A stretch of DNA of 42,288 nt from Candidatus Fibrimonadaceae bacterium (GCA_031281155.1 JAITFT010000059.1:1-42288); one strand, 5' to 3'. Numbered from the stretch's first letter, positions 1 through 9,122 are shown. A program made the numbers and translations. Notes: generated from the sequence alone by a model not told the origin.

Positions 1-1403
1 GCGTTAAACCAATTGCTTACGCATTCCGTTTGAATTACGCCAACATGGCATCTCTGCGTTACGGGATTGTATGTCTGCCCGTCGCATTTGGCAAAAGCAG
101 TATGATTGTTATGGCAGAAGTGCGTTTCGGGATCATAGGGAGCCGTGCCGCACAAAGGGCCAGAGCTACTGCTTGAAACCGCAGAGCTACTACTGCTGGA
201 ACTACTGCTAGAGCTAGAACTTTCAACCGAACTTGAACTCGCAACGCTAGACGAACTAGGCACTTCAGAAGAACTGCTAGGCTCTACCGAGCTACTACTT
301 GCCTCCGCCGAACTACTACTCACCTCGCTGCTAGAAGACGACAACGCCACCGAACTACTGCTCGGCATCGCAGAGCTACTGCTGCTCGGAGGCACATACT
401 CACGCCAAATGCCAGCAGCGCAAACATATTCCTGCGCCTTCTTCGAGCTAAGCAAATTGGCGTTCTCCTTGACATCGCCCTCATTCGCCGAATTGCACAC
501 TCCCAAGCCATAGCTCCCAGCCCAAAAACCACGAACAAAACGCTCAAAATCAGGAACTTCAGCGGAAAGATCCCAATCCTCTATATTCTTCCTTATGGCA
601 CCCAAATCTGCGCCCGAAGCCCAGTCCGCAATCTGGGTCTGCCTGGCCTCATTGTTCCATGCTCCGCTTGACTTGATGCCTTGATTAAAATCGTTCAGCA
701 GCACGGAGAACAAAGCCTCATTCAAATTGCCCTGAAGCAAAACAGAAACGGCAAGCAAAGCGGCGGAGCTTTCGTTCCTGCCGAAAATAGACATGTCATC
801 GCTATTAGCCAAATTCTCCTCTATGCCGAACACCTTCAAAATCTCGCCCTGAGCCTGCCTCTTAGCCGCTGAAACGCTCAGGCCGCCCTGCGCCAGGCTC
901 AAAACGCGCTCGTATTCCAAATGAGTGAGTATATTCGCATTGGCGTTATTCTTGTCTTTTACATCGGCAATGGAGTTCAGCGTGATTTGGGTGGCAGACT
1001 CATTCCCGCTAACCTCGTTGCGGTAAAAACCCTGCACGTTGAGCAGAACGTATGGCGAAACCAGCTCAATGCCGCTTATCTCGAAACCGCCACGGTCGTC
1101 TGTTATAGTACCCAAAAAAGACCGCCCCGTCTGCGCCAAATCGCTGTTCAGCTCATAAAGCGTAACCGTTGCGCTCCTGAGAAAGGGGCCCTTCTGCAGA
1201 AAGCCGGTGACCTTATCCTTGGAAAGACCGGCCGAACTGCTGCTAGGCTCCGCAGAGCTGCTGGACTCCGCAGAAACATTCAGCCACGGCGTATCAAAGT
1301 CGATGGTTGGGTGGTCGTTGGAGCATGTCTGGACCCCGATGACCCCGATTATCAGGATTGACAGGATGAAAATGCTCTTGAAAATAAATTTAAGCTTGCT
1401 CAT
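1..1403 (-). CDS. Serine-linker surface lipoprotein, 3' end outside window
   Basis: The frame is open for 467 codons from ATG 1403 to the window edge with no stop, so the C-terminus is missing. Residues 5-26 form a hydrophobic signal segment ending in VQTC, a weak lipobox with Cys27. A short Ser run (47-57) precedes a domain at about 64-135 (VTGFLQKGPFLRSATVTLYEL onset) that looks like a carboxypeptidase-regulatory-type beta-sandwich, then a helical region to about 335. A long linker of Ser runs follows (339-413). After it come Cys-containing repeats of the form YDPETHFC / YNPVTQRC, a pattern I associate with Fibrobacter surface proteins. AGAGG lies 7 nt before the ATG, supporting the start. 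It is probably anchored outside the cell; substrate unknown. The leucine-rich plus-strand frames here are antisense of the Ser codons. Confidence 0.85.
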   Translation of the reverse strand, partial: MSKLKFIFKSIFILSILIIGVIGVQTCSNDHPTIDFDTPWLNVSAESSSSAEPSSSSAGLSKDKVTGFLQKGPFLRSATVTLYELNSDLAQTGRSFLGTITDDRGGFEISGIELVSPYVLLNVQGFYRNEVSGNESATQITLNSIADVKDKNNANANILTHLEYERVLSLAQGGLSVSAAKRQAQGEILKVFGIEENLANSDDMSIFGRNESSAALLAVSVLLQGNLNEALFSVLLNDFNQGIKSSGAWNNEARQTQIADWASGADLGAIRKNIEDWDLSAEVPDFERFVRGFWAGSYGLGVCNSANEGDVKENANLLSSKKAQEYVCAAGIWREYVPPSSSSSAMPSSSSVALSSSSSEVSSSSAEASSSSVEPSSSSEVPSSSSVASSSSVESSSSSSSSSSSSSAVSSSSSGPLCGTAPYDPETHFCHNNHTAFAKCDGQTYNPVTQRCHVGVIQTECVSNWFN

Positions 1404-1611
1404 GACAAACCTCTGTGGTTGAAAATGAATGAAGAAAAATCGGGGAAATCCTTGAATCGAGGCCATCGGGGTTCAGACAGTAACTCGCCGGCTCGCTTGC
1501 TAGGGGGGGGGGTGCGCTTTTTAAAATGCTGACTCTAGGTCTAGACATAAGCGAGAGAGCCTTCACGTGGGGCTCGCTAGCTCGCTTTTCTGACTTGGTT
1601 GTGCAAAACAT
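1390..1611 (-). CDS. Possible 73-aa leader ORF with C10 tract
   Basis: ATG 1611 lies 7 nt after a TATCTT core, the same spacing as the leaderless genes in this window. The frame runs 73 codons and its TGA (1390-1392) lies 14 nt inside the next gene (start 1403), so the two could be translationally coupled. A run of ten C on the coding strand (1503-1512) encodes the Pro-Pro-Pro part. The peptide has no recognisable domain and its composition is ordinary. It could equally be untranslated leader. Confidence 0.3.
   Translation of the reverse strand: MFCTTKSEKRASEPHVKALSLMSRPRVSILKSAPPPLASEPASYCLNPDGLDSRISPIFLHSFSTTEVCHEQA
1503..1512. repeat. G10/C10 homopolymer tract
   Basis: Ten consecutive G on the plus strand, about 91 nt upstream of the start of the minus-strand surface lipoprotein. 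Tracts of this length are prone to slippage; here it falls inside the possible leader ORF 1390-1611. Confidence 0.9.
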
Positions 1612-1618
1612 CTGCGGT

Positions 1619-1629
1619 AAGATAGAAAA
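1619..1629 (-). promoter_or_regulatory. Promoter-like motif TTTTCTATCTT
   Basis: Reads TTTTCTATCTT on the minus strand. The core ends 7 nt before ATG 1611 and about 215 nt before the lipoprotein start. It is the only strong copy between recG and the lipoprotein gene. Confidence 0.5.
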
Positions 1630-1638
1630 ATTTTAGAG

Positions 1639-3714
1639 TCAATGCACTCCATCCTCAATCTTTTCGAATTTTTTATCGTTATACCAGTCTTGGATTTTTT
1701 GCAAAACTTCGGGGGAGAAGTTTTTGTTGTCTAATATATCGTTTGCAGTGTTTATGGTTTTCTCAATAAGCGGTTGATCTTGAATCCAGTCAAACCATCG
1801 CAAAATCCAGGCGCCGCTTTGCTCGGAGCCTTCTAGATTTCCGGCTCCTCTGTTTTGCAAATCTATTTCCGCTATCTCAAAACCATCGTTGGTTGCTGAA
1901 AAACGCTTTAATCTTTCATAAGCGGTGTTGCTTTCTTCGCACAGCAAAATGCACCACGCTTGCGTGCTTCCGCGCCCAACCCTGCCTCGCAATTGATGCA
2001 GTTGCGCAAGCCCAAAGCTTTCGGGGCGGTCTATAACCATTAAGTTTGCTTCTGGCACATTAACACCAACCTCAACTACCGTGGTGCAAACTAGCAGGGA
2101 AACTTCGCCTTTCGCAAAGGCCCTTAAATTTGCATCTCGCTCTGCTTCGGGCATTTGCCCGTGAACAACGGCAATTTTCCAGTCGCTTTTAAATTTTTTC
2201 AATTCATCGTAAATATTGGCAACGCTCGCAGCTACGCCAAATTCATCTTCTTGAACCCTGCTAACAACCCAGTAGCAGCGATTGTCTGCTAGCGATTGTT
2301 TGTAGAGATAGTTTTTCATGCTTTCACGAACATTGCCTTCTTTCATTTCTGTTTTGACGTCTTTTCTGCCTGGCGGTTTTTCTCGCAAAATTATGGCTTC
2401 CAAATCGCCGTAGAAAGTCATTGCCAAGCTGCGGGGAATAGGCGTTGCGCTCATAACCAGCAAATCGGGTTTATTGCCTTTTTCGAGCAAAGCTTCTCTC
2501 TGCCGAACTCCAAAGCGATGCTGCTCGTCAATAATCACAAAACCCAAATTATCAAACTCTACATCTTTGGAAAACAAGGCATGGGTTCCAACAACTGCGT
2601 TGATTTCACCGCTTTTTAAGCCTGCTAAAATTTCTCTGCGTTCTGCTGCTCCCATTGCTCCAACAAGCAAGACAAGCTTTAAACCTGCGTTTTTAAAAAT
2701 TTCTTCCATGCTTGAAAAATGCTGCCTTGCCAAAATATCCGTAGGGACCATGCAGGCAGACTGTACTCCTGCTCCGCAAATTCCAATCATGGCAAGCATT
2801 GCAATAACGGTTTTCCCGCTACCGACATCGCCTTGCAAAAGAGCATGAAATTGCCGTTCGCTTTCAAGCCCAGTTTTTATTTGCTCCAAAACTTGGCTCT
2901 GCCCAGCGGTTAAAGCCCAAGGCAGATTTTCTTTTGTGAAATTTATTTTTTCATAATCCAATTTTCTCGAAATTCCGGAATTCGCCAGCAATCTGCGCCG
3001 CCTTGCCTTTCTAAGGCAAAAGGGCAGAAGCGCTAAAATTTTCAATTCTTTTTTTCCTGCATAAATATCTTCCCAGTTTTGCGGGCAATGCAATTTTTTA
3101 AGATTGCTTATTGTTGATTGAAATCCTAAAAATGACAATAATTCAGGCGGGCAAGCGTTTTCTTCGGGTGGCAAAATTAAGGATAGATTTTTTCCAAAAA
3201 GGTATTTGTAAGTTTCTGCGAATATTTTTTTGCTTAACTTGGCTTTTTTCATAGACTCTGTTTTTGTATAAACAGGTATTATGCTGCCTTTATATTCTTC
3301 ATTTTCCTTAAAAAAATGCCACTCAGGATGTGAAATTTGCATAGCGCTAAATTTATTGTATTTATTTGTTGTCGCCTCACCTTTAATGAACAAACGCATT
3401 CCGTTTTTCAGCTTTGACTGCCAGTAATTTAAGTATTCTTCTTTTCCAAAAAACACCAGCTCTATCCTGCCGCTGGAGTCTTGAAGAATTGCGTTGAACC
3501 GGGGTTTTCCTCGCCTATCTATTCTAGCTTCAATAATCTGCCCCGCTAAAACAACCCATTTGCCTTCTTTGACATCTTTGATTTGTGTTATTTTCTGTTC
3601 ATCAAGCCATTCTCTGGGCCAACTTTTAAGTAAATCCCAAAGCGTATTTATGCCGTATTCTTTCAAAGCGGCAACTCTTTTTGGCCCAAGATCGGGAATG
3701 TCGGAGAGGGTCAC
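1639..3714 (-). CDS. recG: ATP-dependent DNA helicase RecG
   Basis: A 691-aa superfamily 2 helicase that remodels stalled forks and branched DNA. The N-terminus (SDIPDLGPKRVAALKEYGI) is the RecG wedge/HhH-like start. An OB-type region follows, then Walker A GDVGSGKT, the DExH box IIDEQHRFGVRQR and helicase motif VMSATPIPRS. The C-terminal motifs include VGVNVPEANLMVI and QLRGRVGRG, and both are intact. Length matches the family. The start is GTG 3714: a TACCTT promoter core ends 6 nt before it and there is no Shine-Dalgarno, so the mRNA is probably leaderless. It stands alone, divergent from the gene at 3769. Confidence 0.97.
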   Translation of the reverse strand: MTLSDIPDLGPKRVAALKEYGINTLWDLLKSWPREWLDEQKITQIKDVKEGKWVVLAGQIIEARIDRRGKPRFNAILQDSSGRIELVFFGKEEYLNYWQSKLKNGMRLFIKGEATTNKYNKFSAMQISHPEWHFFKENEEYKGSIIPVYTKTESMKKAKLSKKIFAETYKYLFGKNLSLILPPEENACPPELLSFLGFQSTISNLKKLHCPQNWEDIYAGKKELKILALLPFCLRKARRRRLLANSGISRKLDYEKINFTKENLPWALTAGQSQVLEQIKTGLESERQFHALLQGDVGSGKTVIAMLAMIGICGAGVQSACMVPTDILARQHFSSMEEIFKNAGLKLVLLVGAMGAAERREILAGLKSGEINAVVGTHALFSKDVEFDNLGFVIIDEQHRFGVRQREALLEKGNKPDLLVMSATPIPRSLAMTFYGDLEAIILREKPPGRKDVKTEMKEGNVRESMKNYLYKQSLADNRCYWVVSRVQEDEFGVAASVANIYDELKKFKSDWKIAVVHGQMPEAERDANLRAFAKGEVSLLVCTTVVEVGVNVPEANLMVIDRPESFGLAQLHQLRGRVGRGSTQAWCILLCEESNTAYERLKRFSATNDGFEIAEIDLQNRGAGNLEGSEQSGAWILRWFDWIQDQPLIEKTINTANDILDNKNFSPEVLQKIQDWYNDKKFEKIEDGVH

Positions 3715-3720
3715 GAGGGT

Positions 3721-3731
3721 AAGGTAGAAAA
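3721..3731 (-). promoter_or_regulatory. Leaderless-type promoter of recG
   Basis: TTTTCTACCTT on the minus strand, core ending 6 nt before GTG 3714; no Shine-Dalgarno in between (spacer ACCCTC). Confidence 0.55.
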
Positions 3732-3751
3732 TTTCATCTCTTTATTGCTGC

Positions 3752-3762
3752 TTTTCTATATT
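3752..3762 (+). promoter_or_regulatory. Leaderless-type promoter of the 3769 gene
   Basis: TTTTCTATATT, core ending 6 nt before ATG 3769; spacer TGCTGA. Back to back with the recG promoter. Confidence 0.55.
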
Positions 3763-3768
3763 TGCTGA

Positions 3769-4869
3769 ATGAAAGTAATAGACAGGCAAATAGAGAATGT
3801 TTTGAAAAAAGTAAGAGTAAGAATTCCTGTCGTAGCTCTGCTTGGGCCCAAACAATCCGGGAAGAAAAAACTTATTCAAGAAGGTTTCACCAAAAAAATT
3901 TCCTGCATAAAAGCCAATCCTACCATTCTTTTAAGCCAATATGAATTTCCTATTATTTTAGATGAAATACACCAAGCCCCGAAACTTTTAGCTGATATAC
4001 CAAATTTAGTTGCTAAAATAGATGATACGCAGATTTTTTTAACAGGCTTGCCTTTACCATCTTTGAAAGCTAAAATCTCTGAAACTTTGGGTGAGCTTGT
4101 ACGTATTTTTCATTTGATGCCGCTTTCAATAGCAGAACTCAATGAAAATTGGAATATGAATGAATGCGAATACATATACTTTGGTTTTATGCCGGAAATT
4201 CATGAAAAAAGAATATCACCTGCGAAATTTTACGAAAATTATAAATCAACTTATTTAAAAACAGGAACGCAGCACTTTGTTAATAAAAACAATAGGCTGG
4301 AGCTCGAAAAATTTATGAAACTGCTTGCCGAAAAAGTGGGACAGTCGCCTAATTTAAATTCAATGGCAAAAGATATTGGCGTTTCTTCCACTACTTTAGC
4401 GGCTTGGTTAAATGGTCTGGAAGCAAGTGGCATAATATTTAAATTGCCGTGTTACATTGAAAATTTTGGAAAAAGGCTAATAAAAAGCCCAAAGGTATAT
4501 TTTATGGATATAGGCTTTGCTGCTTATTTTTTAGGCATTGAAAACCCAAAACAAGTTGCGACTCATTCCTTGTTTGAAAAATTATTTGAAAATATGATTA
4601 TCACAGAAGCATTGAAAGCTAGTTACAATAAAGACGAAAAACCGGAATTATATTATTTCAAAGATAATCACGGATTTGAGATAGACTTAATTTGGCGTTC
4701 TTCACACAAAATACATCTCATTGATATAAACACGACAGAAATTCACAACCCAAAACTAACAAGCTATATCCAAAAATTTTCCGAAAAAATCAAAGAACAT
4801 AGCTGTAGCATTGCAATACATGCGGGCAATTTCAAAACCCCATTCGCCTGTTCCCATAAGGCTCCTTAG
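3769..4869 (+). CDS. DUF4143-type ATPase, degenerate
   Basis: 366 aa. It has the layout of the AAA_14/DUF4143 family of bacterial ATPases. P-loop-like GPKQSGKK is at residues 26-33 and Walker B-like IILDEIHQAP at 62-71, with FLTG sensor and PLSIAEL segments after it. A winged-helix-like stretch follows (MAKDIGVSSTTLAAWLNGLEASGI) and then a C-terminal PD-(D/E)XK-like region (GFEIDLI...HLIDIN). The P-loop lacks the Ser/Thr after the conserved Lys, and the expected E-x-K of the nuclease-like site reads D-I-N, so both sites look degraded. The region between the two Walker motifs is also shorter than usual. The 3' end overlaps the convergent AAA+ gene by 38 bp. Function unknown. Confidence 0.75.
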   Translation: MKVIDRQIENVLKKVRVRIPVVALLGPKQSGKKKLIQEGFTKKISCIKANPTILLSQYEFPIILDEIHQAPKLLADIPNLVAKIDDTQIFLTGLPLPSLKAKISETLGELVRIFHLMPLSIAELNENWNMNECEYIYFGFMPEIHEKRISPAKFYENYKSTYLKTGTQHFVNKNNRLELEKFMKLLAEKVGQSPNLNSMAKDIGVSSTTLAAWLNGLEASGIIFKLPCYIENFGKRLIKSPKVYFMDIGFAAYFLGIENPKQVATHSLFEKLFENMIITEALKASYNKDEKPELYYFKDNHGFEIDLIWRSSHKIHLIDINTTEIHNPKLTSYIQKFSEKIKEHSCSIAIHAGNFKTPFACSHKAP

Positions 4870-7030
4870 CACACGCAACATCATTTAGCTCATGTGTAAC
4901 CAGCGTTGCCGAAAGCTCATTTCTTGGCAGCCACTGCAAGCGCTTGTACACGGCATAAAAATCACCAGGCGTAAGGCACTCCAAGCTGCAGAGTTTATTC
5001 CAGCTTTCCTGCTCAAATTCTGGAAAAAAATTCTGTGCCATTTTTAATATGCCGTCATTCTTTAGGTAATCAAACTTCAAATGAAAATGAAACCTGCGAT
5101 TGCTTGCCGCATCAAGCTTGCCCTGAAAATTCGTTGAGCAAACAACAAGGCACTTGCTATTCTCCAACTGAATCAAAAATTCATTCACTTGCGTAGTTTC
5201 CCAAGAATGGTTCGCGCCTCTCCGGTCAGAAATCAGGCTGTCTGCTTCGTCTATGAAGAGCAAGGTGGCTTCCTTAGACGCTTCTTCAAACGCTGTCGCT
5301 ATTTTTTTTTCAGTTTGGCCTACCCACATTGACGAGATTTTGCCATAGCTTATTTCCTTGAAAGCGAGGCCGCTTATTCTCGCCAAATGCTTTGCAAATT
5401 CCGTTTTGCCTGTTCCTGGAGGACCATATAGAAGCATTGTGCAATTGCTGTCTGTTTCTTTGTTTTTTAGGTACTCCGCATAACATTTTGCGGCATGCAG
5501 AGCATTTTCAAGACCATGAACGTTTAAAACGCTCTCATCGTATTTTGGGGCGCGACTTAGCGTGTTTTTATGGTTGCTTTCCGTGCATAAAAGCTCTAAA
5601 TGCTGTTTCAGCACAAGTTCTGCCACTTGTTCCTGTTTGCCGTTTTTTGCAAACTGCATTTCGCTAGACACCGCAAGCTCTATGCCGCCCGGATTCGCAT
5701 CGTATCTTTGAGCCAGGCTTTTTATGCGCTCAGTTGAGAAAATTTCGCTGGCTTGGTGCTTTTCAATCACGCTTTCCCAAATTTTGAGCCTCATATTTTC
5801 GTTGTTAGCCTTAAATTTCAAGCTGAAATTAAAGCGGCGCAAGCTGGAGTTTTCAACAAAAAGCAAGCTATTGCTAATCCAAATAATCGGAAGTCGCATT
5901 TCTTCCAATATTTGGTTCAAAGCACCTTTTTCAAAGCCATTCAATATCTGGTCTGCTTCGTCAATGAGCAACATTAAATTGCTTTTATTCCTTAGCGCAA
6001 TTTCGGCTATAATCAATGCTCTTGTGCGAAATTTTATTAACGCACTATTAACATTTTCTTCTGCTTCGAGTGTGTGTTTTTTTATGCCTCGCCCAACATC
6101 CAAAATTTCGCAATTTGCATTTGCGGCTATCGTGCGAGCCAGTTCTGTTTTGCCAGTGCCTTCTACTCCGTAAAGCAAAATGTGCAATGGCTTATCGTTT
6201 TTGTGCATGGATATTAAATCTGTTACATATTTTGCCTCTCTTTGGTAATCAAATTTTTCTAGAGGCAGGGTTGGCTTTTTATCGCTTGCGGCATATATAT
6301 CCATAAAATTATCGGAACCCAGGCCTTTTAAATATTTTCTTATTTCAAGAGGAATACCAAAACCTCTTTCAGTGCTATTTAGGACGTTTAAACTTGTCAG
6401 CCCACGCTCTTTGGACAGTGCCTCCAAAACAGTTTCTTCGGATACATTTATGAGCACGCCTATTGCTGGGTAGCTTATTTTATGCCTAGAGGAATTTATA
6501 GCTTTGGTTACGTTTTCAAATAGATCGTTTATGGAGGCATTATAATCGTTTAAATGCAATAAACGCAAAACTTCTTTGTTTATATTGCATAAGCCTAGCG
6601 TTTCGCATAGCAAGTGTAACCGCTTTTCAAAAACATTCGTTTTGCGAAGTTTTCCAAAGATAGCGTTTAGCAATTTTTCCTCTGGTGCGGCTTTATCATC
6701 AAATAAATATTTCAGCATTGAATTCCATTGCGTAATAGTCAAAAGTTTATGCAATGATTTCCAAGACGAAAACGATGCGCTTTCTTTTTTGTTTTCCGCT
6801 TTTTTCGGCAAAATTTTATCATAGTGCCGTTTTGCATAGTTCTTTGCCTTTTGCAAGCTAAGAAAACTTAGAAGTTCTCCATAAAAAGAATCTTCCATCC
6901 GGAACAATTTTTTATGGTTCAGTATTGTTTTTAAGTAGTGGAGTGTATAGCTATCTGGTTCAGAGCTACGAGAATCGCGTTCAAACGTCCAGCTATTGTC
7001 TTTTATGAAAAAAAATGAAAAGTCAAGCAT
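4832..7030 (-). CDS. Tandem AAA+ ATPase of unknown function
   Basis: 732 aa from ATG 7030, chosen because AGGAGA sits 7 nt upstream; the frame is open back to 7123 but that part is the duplicated leader, whose other copy contains a stop. An N-terminal helical region of about 270 residues has no motif I recognise. AAA+ module 1 has Walker A GVEGTGKT (288-295), Walker B LMLLIDEAD (352-360) and an arginine-finger-like SSLRRF. Module 2 is closer to the Vps4/SpoVK class: GPPGTGKT (536-543), LLFIDEAD (590-597) and AASNRRF. Both modules look catalytically intact. No signal peptide or membrane span, so cytoplasmic. It probably remodels or unfolds a protein partner. It lies downstream of beta-CASP and PD-(D/E)XK genes on the same strand but has its own leader. 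Confidence 0.85.
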   Translation of the reverse strand: MLDFSFFFIKDNSWTFERDSRSSEPDSYTLHYLKTILNHKKLFRMEDSFYGELLSFLSLQKAKNYAKRHYDKILPKKAENKKESASFSSWKSLHKLLTITQWNSMLKYLFDDKAAPEEKLLNAIFGKLRKTNVFEKRLHLLCETLGLCNINKEVLRLLHLNDYNASINDLFENVTKAINSSRHKISYPAIGVLINVSEETVLEALSKERGLTSLNVLNSTERGFGIPLEIRKYLKGLGSDNFMDIYAASDKKPTLPLEKFDYQREAKYVTDLISMHKNDKPLHILLYGVEGTGKTELARTIAANANCEILDVGRGIKKHTLEAEENVNSALIKFRTRALIIAEIALRNKSNLMLLIDEADQILNGFEKGALNQILEEMRLPIIWISNSLLFVENSSLRRFNFSLKFKANNENMRLKIWESVIEKHQASEIFSTERIKSLAQRYDANPGGIELAVSSEMQFAKNGKQEQVAELVLKQHLELLCTESNHKNTLSRAPKYDESVLNVHGLENALHAAKCYAEYLKNKETDSNCTMLLYGPPGTGKTEFAKHLARISGLAFKEISYGKISSMWVGQTEKKIATAFEEASKEATLLFIDEADSLISDRRGANHSWETTQVNEFLIQLENSKCLVVCSTNFQGKLDAASNRRFHFHLKFDYLKNDGILKMAQNFFPEFEQESWNKLCSLECLTPGDFYAVYKRLQWLPRNELSATLVTHELNDVACAKEPYGNRRMGF

Positions 7031-7040
7031 GATTTTATCT

Positions 7041-7165
7041 CCTGTTTTTTCATATAATACGTTTTCAAACGAGGAAATATTGGAATTTTGAAAGTTTTTG
7101 ATAAAAACCGTTAAATTATGCAAATTTTGCGGTTTTTAAAATAGAGCTTTGTACAGTTTTCAAGT
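7041..7165 (-). repeat. Duplicated leader, copy A
   Basis: About 125 bp, roughly 91% identical to 9649-9772, including an uninterrupted identical stretch of about 55 bp (7046-7100). It begins at the stop codon of the beta-CASP gene and ends at the ribosome-binding site of the AAA+ gene. It contains the palindrome CGTTTGAAAACG (7060-7071) next to TATTATAT, and an inverted repeat AACCG...CGGTT (7106-7134). Probably a shared promoter/operator or 5' UTR element. Confidence 0.85.
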
Positions 7166-8386
7166 GATAAAAGGCACTCCGTCTTCTAATATTTTAGTAT
7201 TTTTGAAATGTTTTTGGAATTCTTTTGGGTTTTCTGTGTGGATTGGTATAATGTATTTGGGTTTTATGCTAGCCACTAATTTTTTAAGGGATTCAATATC
7301 GGCATGACCGCTGGTGTGTAGGTGCTTATAAGCATAAGGTTTTAGAAAATCTATTAAATCGTCATTTTTTGCCTCATTATTTTCATCCAAGTAGCCATTC
7401 CACATTGAATAGATTATTAAATTTTTATCTGGGTACGCTTCCAACTTTGGTTTGCTGAATTTGTTGCGAATTAAACAGCAAAAACCTTTATCAAGCATCC
7501 ATTTGTTTAAATTTTTATTGTCACTATACTCGTAAATTTCCTTGAAGTTATAGAAAGTTGACATTTTGCTGTGATCTTCCTTGACAATTTCTAATATTTT
7601 CTTTTGATATTTATCGCAAATAAAAGGTCTTCTTTCTTCGAATGTTTTATTGTACGCATTGTAAAATAAAAATATTCTATCTATATTTGTGGAGGCACAT
7701 AAGATAAAAACGTATTTATGTTTTGGATTTCTAAATAATTCCATAGCTTTTTGCTGTAGTTCATATTCTGTTTGTGCTTTTTTCGTTTTTAATATGTTAG
7801 TTCCTTCGCAAATTAGGTAATCTATATTTTTTGCATAACATTTAAATACTTTGATTTTGCCTCTTGGTCCGTGTAATCGGAAGTCGCCTGTGTAGAAAAT
7901 TCTTGTGCCGTTTGCTTCTAACAAAAAGCTGTAGGCATCGAATGCTGAGTGGTCTATCATTATTGGTGTTATTTTAATGTCGCCTAAAATAAATTCTTTT
8001 CCAGGCTCTAAGTTTTTTGTTTTTGTAAAAAGTTCGATTTCTTTTTCATAATGCTTGCGTTCTTCTTCACTGATCCTTTCAGATTTTAGCAGTCTTTTTT
8101 TTAAGGTCATATTAATTTTCTTGGCTGTTTTTCCCATATAAATTGGAATACTGGGTTTTGCTTGGGTTATTCGCCCAATATGGTCGCCGTGGTAGTGAGT
8201 TAAGAGCAGCACGCTTTTTTCAGCGTTTCCGGTGGTCAGCCCATCTATATTGATTTTTGAAACGGATTTTTCTTTGTCTTTGGTTAAATCGGCTCCAAGG
8301 TCAATAAATACTCTTGCCTTTTCGGTTGAAATTTCCGTTACGCATCCGCCAATTTGGTTAGCGCCTCTATGGATTGTTATTTGCAT
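7160..8386 (-). CDS. Beta-CASP metallo-beta-lactamase-fold hydrolase (RNase J-like)
   Basis: 408 aa. The zinc site THYHGDH (H64, H66, D68, H69) is intact. A second metal His/Asp is seen in GDFRLHGP. The C-terminus has HTSGHADIESLKKLV and YIIPIHTENP, the B/C motifs typical of beta-CASP nucleases such as RNase J. It is shorter than RNase J (about 550 aa), lacking that enzyme's C-terminal domain. Known members cut RNA or, less often, DNA. Its start overlaps the end of the PD-(D/E)XK gene by 10 bp, with no Shine-Dalgarno, so translation is likely coupled. The pairing of two nuclease folds suggests joint action on nucleic acid, but that is inference. Confidence 0.8.
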   Translation of the reverse strand: MQITIHRGANQIGGCVTEISTEKARVFIDLGADLTKDKEKSVSKINIDGLTTGNAEKSVLLLTHYHGDHIGRITQAKPSIPIYMGKTAKKINMTLKKRLLKSERISEEERKHYEKEIELFTKTKNLEPGKEFILGDIKITPIMIDHSAFDAYSFLLEANGTRIFYTGDFRLHGPRGKIKVFKCYAKNIDYLICEGTNILKTKKAQTEYELQQKAMELFRNPKHKYVFILCASTNIDRIFLFYNAYNKTFEERRPFICDKYQKKILEIVKEDHSKMSTFYNFKEIYEYSDNKNLNKWMLDKGFCCLIRNKFSKPKLEAYPDKNLIIYSMWNGYLDENNEAKNDDLIDFLKPYAYKHLHTSGHADIESLKKLVASIKPKYIIPIHTENPKEFQKHFKNTKILEDGVPFIT

Positions 8387-9090
8387 TTTTTGTTCAGATA
8401 ATTTTCAAATTTATCTTGTAACTCAGGTTCTAGCCATTTTAAATCTACTTTTAATACCTCCATTAACTCGTTAGTTTTCGGATATTTTAGGTTTTTATAA
8501 CTATTAGAAATATTGCTATCTTTAAATAGTAAAATAGTCGGTATTATATTAGGCTTTTTAGCTTCTAAACCGAAGTCTGTGCATAGTTCGTCTTGATTTA
8601 CTTGTCTAGAATATGTGTAAATTTCGAGTATACACCTTAGCAAAGTTTCTTTACTTTTACTATTTTTAAGTTCCACAAGCCTCAACTCATTCCTAGAATC
8701 TTGATATGTTAAGAGATCTATTCTTCCAGTTTCCTTATCTTTAATAGGGATTTGATAATCTATAACTTTTCCCAAGTCAGCATCTTCGTAAGAAGACAGA
8801 TGCATATATATAGCTAACTTTTCTTCTTCTCTATTCGAATCGCAGTTAAGCTTAGGGCTCTCATGTGAAGAAAGTTTATATCTCTCACCATTTCGTTTTT
8901 TTCGTATTAATGGTTTTATACTTTTTAAAAGTTCTAAATTTTCTAGTAGCCATTTTGATATTATTTCAGAAAATGATTCTTTAGAGCCTCCAGGACCAGT
9001 CCAGTTTACAATGTCGTTTCTATAAAATTCGCTTATTGATTCTTCATTTACTCCTTCTAGGACTTTTTTTATTTCTAAAAATTTACTCAT
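8377..9090 (-). CDS. PD-(D/E)XK nuclease-like protein
   Basis: 237 aa, not a family I can name. Residues 121-145 read TGRIDLL...RLVELKNSK, giving D125, E140-x-K142, the core of a PD-(D/E)XK nuclease. The preceding helical half (1-90) is charged and lacks motifs. Start ATG 9090 has GAGAGG 8 nt upstream and a TATATT core about 32 nt upstream (9123-9128). It forms a two-gene unit with the beta-CASP protein (10-bp overlap). It could be a restriction or defence nuclease or a degenerate relative; the active residues appear present. Confidence 0.65.
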   Translation of the reverse strand: MSKFLEIKKVLEGVNEESISEFYRNDIVNWTGPGGSKESFSEIISKWLLENLELLKSIKPLIRKKRNGERYKLSSHESPKLNCDSNREEEKLAIYMHLSSYEDADLGKVIDYQIPIKDKETGRIDLLTYQDSRNELRLVELKNSKSKETLLRCILEIYTYSRQVNQDELCTDFGLEAKKPNIIPTILLFKDSNISNSYKNLKYPKTNELMEVLKVDLKWLEPELQDKFENYLNKKCK

Positions 9091-9122
9091 CTTTTACCTC
9101 TCAAATTAATGTGTTAACGCCA

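Noticed and set aside
145-513. Leucine/glutamate-rich plus-strand frame
   Set aside because: It is the antisense of the Ser-codon linker of the minus-strand lipoprotein.
7031-7123. 31-residue N-terminal extension of the tandem AAA+ ATPase
   Set aside because: It lies in the duplicated leader, whose second copy has a stop in this frame, and a strong AGGAGA site precedes ATG 7030.
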